From contig CAMUON010000001.1 in assembly GCA_947090525.1 (NCBI GenBank), positions 558,001 to 622,000 on the forward strand: a stretch of 64,000 nucleotides of DNA, given 5' to 3'. Origin of the DNA: an uncultured Atopobium sp. Its GTDB lineage: Bacteria; Actinomycetota; Coriobacteriia; Coriobacteriales; Atopobiaceae. The number at the start of each line of letters is the position of its first letter. Position 1 is the first letter of the stretch. Shown here piece by piece: positions 61,631-64,000 of the stretch. The notes under the pieces are model-generated. The model had not been told where the DNA came from. It saw only the letters and a program-made list of their open reading frames with translations, and made no database searches. A program made the translations under genes and the position numbers.

Positions 61631-62809
61631 CTAGTTCTTTTCTAACTGGCGCTTCAGCCATGCGCTCTCATCAAAACTTAGTAGTGCATCAAGTGTGGCA
61701 AACGCAGCTACGGCTTCTACCACAACGCAAGCTCTCCCGCCAATGCAGGGGTCGTGCCGTCCGTGTATGATGAGCTCCTCGGGTGTGTGCGTTTTGAGAT
61801 TTACGCTTTGTTGCGCACGTGCAATACTTGGCGTCGGCTTGATGGCCACGCGCCCACGTATGCAGGCGCCAGAGCTAATGCCGCCAAGGATTCCTCCTGC
61901 GTGATTGGTCGTGGGCGCAATTTCATCCGTTTCGGGATCTATGGCATAGGGATCATTATTTTTAGATCCCGTGAGTGTAGATACGCCAAAACCTTCTCCA
62001 AATTCCACGCCTTTAACTGCGGGAATGCCAAAGAGCGCCTGCGCGTAGATGTTTTCGAGCCCGTCAAACATAGGGCTTCCCACACCTTTTGGCATACCAC
62101 ACACGACAAACTCAATGCTTGCGCCGAGAGAATCTTGTTGGGCGCGCGCCCGTGCGATCGCATCTTCCATATCGTGACGCTTCTCTTCTGAGAGGGTAGT
62201 AAGTTCTTGGCAGGCGTGCGCGTGTTCATAGTGGTGAAGTGCATCGAGCGCGCGCAATTGCTGGCCAAGCTTTTCACGGCCTTTTCCGCTTAGATCGCGC
62301 CAGGAAAATTCCTCGTCATACACATCTCCTACCGAATAGAGGTGGGCAAAGACTTGGATACCCGCGCGTGCAAGAATTTGCTTGGCAATGCCTCCGCCCA
62401 CGCAGAGACCTGCAGTTAAACGACCAGAAAAATGTCCGCCGCCCGAAACATCCTGTGCACCCTTAAACTTTGCCTCTGCACTAAAATCGGCATGTCCTGG
62501 GCGTGGGACTTCGAGAATGTTTGCGTAGTCTTTGCTTTTGGTGTTTGTGTTTTGAATATAGGCGCAAAAAGGAGCCCCGCAGGTTTCGCCTTTTGGATTG
62601 AGACCACTTACGATATGTAGCTCGTCAGTTTCGCGGCGCGGCGTGGCCCATGGAGCACTACCAGGTGATCTTCTTGCCATAAATTGCGCGAGTGCGTCTT
62701 TGTCCAGCAAAAAACCTTCTGGCAAGCCTTCGATAACGCAACCTATTGCTTCGCTATGAGATTGTCCAAAAATACGCACACTGAGTGCATGGCCGAATGT
62801 GGAAGGCAT
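61631..62809 (-). CDS. aroC: Chorismate synthase
   Basis: Converts 5-enolpyruvylshikimate-3-phosphate to chorismate using reduced FMN, 392 residues. Signature blocks are FGHALSVRIFGQSHSEAIGC with its active-site His, RRSPGSAPWATPRRETDELH, DVSGGGHFSGRLTAGL and TNHAGGILGGISSG. It starts where aroA stops (TAATG with one shared base), so the two are coupled. It is the last common step to the aromatic amino acids. Confidence 0.97.
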   Translation of the reverse strand: MPSTFGHALSVRIFGQSHSEAIGCVIEGLPEGFLLDKDALAQFMARRSPGSAPWATPRRETDELHIVSGLNPKGETCGAPFCAYIQNTNTKSKDYANILEVPRPGHADFSAEAKFKGAQDVSGGGHFSGRLTAGLCVGGGIAKQILARAGIQVFAHLYSVGDVYDEEFSWRDLSGKGREKLGQQLRALDALHHYEHAHACQELTTLSEEKRHDMEDAIARARAQQDSLGASIEFVVCGMPKGVGSPMFDGLENIYAQALFGIPAVKGVEFGEGFGVSTLTGSKNNDPYAIDPETDEIAPTTNHAGGILGGISSGACIRGRVAIKPTPSIARAQQSVNLKTHTPEELIIHGRHDPCIGGRACVVVEAVAAFATLDALLSFDESAWLKRQLEKN

Positions 62810-64000
62810 TAGTCCTCCTTCATGTGCATATAGCCGCCGAGCGAAATAAAGTCGTCGAAAAATCCTGGATAGGATTTATTCACACAATCGGCGCCGAGAA
62901 TGGTCGTGGGATTTTGTGCATATGCAGCGCATATAGCAGTCATCATGGCAATACGATGATCGCCTTGCGCATCTACTTCGCATCCTCCGCGTAGGGAACC
63001 TGTGCCGTCGATATAGATAGCGTCGGCATCAGATGTAATCTGCGCACCCATTTGCGTAAGCGCACGACTAATGGAAAGTATGCGATTGGACTCTTTGAGC
63101 GCAAGTCGGTGGGCGTCTTTGAGTGTGGTTCTTCCTTTTGCAAAGCAGGCAAGACCTGCAAGGGGAGGAGCAAGATCGACGATATCGGCAAGGGAGAGCG
63201 TTGTAGGGGAAAGCACCCTTGCTTCTGCACTTGTTTCTTTTTGAGAGCAGATCGTTTTTGCTCCAAAACCACAGAGACAGGCAAGAATATTGCGATCGCC
63301 CTGGAATGAGTTGCGCGAAAGCCCGCTTAGGGTAATAGCAGGGGAAATAGCAGACGCACAGAGCCAAAAACTTGCGTTTGACCAGTCGCCTTCTACATCT
63401 ATCGCCTCACGAGGAGGGACGAGTGTTTGTGCGGGTACGCGGTAGCGCGTGATCACATGATCGTCTTTTGTGTACTCAGATTCTTCAACGCTAATGCCAA
63501 AGGTGTTCAGAGCATCAATCGTGATGTTGACATAGGATTTGGATTGAAAGGGGTGCGTCACGTCGATGGTAAGCTCATCTTGCATGAAGGGAGCAGCCAT
63601 GAGAAGACCTGATATAAATTGCGACGAGACATTGCCAGGAAGTTCAAAATGCCCCGCCTGAAGTGGTCCTTTGCATTTAAGCGGAAAGCTTCCTTCTGGT
63701 GAAAGTACTACCTTGTGGCGCGTAAGTTCTGAATAGAGTGGCTCCAAGGGGCGCTTCCCTAAGCGTCCGCGACCAAGGAAATAGCAGCTAAAAGGTAGTG
63801 TCGCGACAACAGGAAGCAAAAACCGAAGGGTCGATCCCGATTCGCGTGCGTTGAGAAGAGGGGCGTTTGATATGTCTGTAGTTTGCGCAGACATATCACT
63901 TGCAGTGTTTGCCTTTCCATATCCACGCCCACACACGCGATAGCCTGATGTCGTGCGCGTAATGCGCGCACCGAGCGCCCGCAAGCAATCGGCGGTCGCT
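62809..64000 (-). CDS. aroA: 3-phosphoshikimate 1-carboxyvinyltransferase (EPSP synthase), 5' end cut
   Basis: EPSP synthase joins shikimate-3-phosphate and PEP. The reading frame is open to the window edge and the N-terminal part is missing: residues ATADCLRALGAR before the TTG at 63984 already match the interior of the family, so the start lies beyond 64000. Visible motifs are ESGSTLRFLLPVVAT, the LGKRPLEPL loop, PGNVSSQFISGLLMAAP, VEGDWSNASFWLCAS, GDHRIAMM and NKSYPGFFDDF. At least 397 codons are in view. Its stop overlaps the aroC start by one base. Confidence 0.95.
   Translation of the reverse strand, partial: ATADCLRALGARITRTTSGYRVCGRGYGKANTASDMSAQTTDISNAPLLNARESGSTLRFLLPVVATLPFSCYFLGRGRLGKRPLEPLYSELTRHKVVLSPEGSFPLKCKGPLQAGHFELPGNVSSQFISGLLMAAPFMQDELTIDVTHPFQSKSYVNITIDALNTFGISVEESEYTKDDHVITRYRVPAQTLVPPREAIDVEGDWSNASFWLCASAISPAITLSGLSRNSFQGDRNILACLCGFGAKTICSQKETSAEARVLSPTTLSLADIVDLAPPLAGLACFAKGRTTLKDAHRLALKESNRILSISRALTQMGAQITSDADAIYIDGTGSLRGGCEVDAQGDHRIAMMTAICAAYAQNPTTILGADCVNKSYPGFFDDFISLGGYMHMKED

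Overview
The window is a dense bacterial chromosome segment with intermediate GC content and mostly short spacers. It looks like a low-GC member of the Actinobacteria, most likely class Coriobacteriia (an Eggerthellales or Cryptobacterium-like anaerobe). The reasons are whiA and an arginine-variant rapZ, a 4Fe-4S L-serine dehydratase, an arginine deiminase block, and a long housekeeping run in the gene order classic for Gram-positive bacteria. The genus is an inference. No phage, insertion sequence or CRISPR array was seen, and almost every CDS belongs to a recognisable family.

Layout. (1) 146-4050: an aspartate-oxidase-like flavoprotein divergent from uvrC. (2) 4386-12970: a sialic-acid block, with a Tat-type lipoprotein binding protein, a permease, a fused permease-ATPase, a second ATPase, and then a NanA-type lyase, a ROK kinase and NanE. 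Together they can import N-acetylneuraminate and carry it to GlcNAc-6-P. (3) 13038-15163: rapZ and whiA, with no yvcK between them. (4) 15218-18706, minus strand: gltX, sdaA, tRNA-Gln(CUG), tRNA-Glu(CUC) and a terminator. (5) 18997-20961: metK and a convergent dps. (6) 21134-46271: priA, def, fmt, rsmB, a HAD-thiamine pyrophosphokinase fusion, inverted rpmB, an asp23-like gene, fakA-like, recG, rsmD, coaD, a coiled-coil gene, yceD, rpmF, plsX, acpP, rnc, smc, ftsY and ffh. This resembles the Bacillus subtilis priA-to-ffh order with some genes missing. (7) 46395-49261: a SpoU-family methyltransferase and convergent ftsH. (8) 49962-56375: arcA, arcB, an ArcD/YfcC-type antiporter and a sodium:alanine/glycine symporter, suited to ATP generation from arginine, although no carbamate kinase lies here. 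(9) 56521-64000, minus strand: aroA (cut by the window edge), aroC, pheA, an aroE-aroK fusion, a PTS EIIB-like domain fused to a type II dehydroquinase, and trpS. This is an aromatic amino-acid block with overlapping start and stop codons.

The most unusual items are the EIIB-AroQ fusion; a telomere-like GGTTTA/CCTTAA tract between smc and ftsY whose strand polarity switches in the middle; a roughly 75-bp hairpin sequence present twice in opposite orientation, each time between convergent genes; the HAD-TPK fusion with a duplicated 36-bp linker; and many short tandem duplications just after stop codons.
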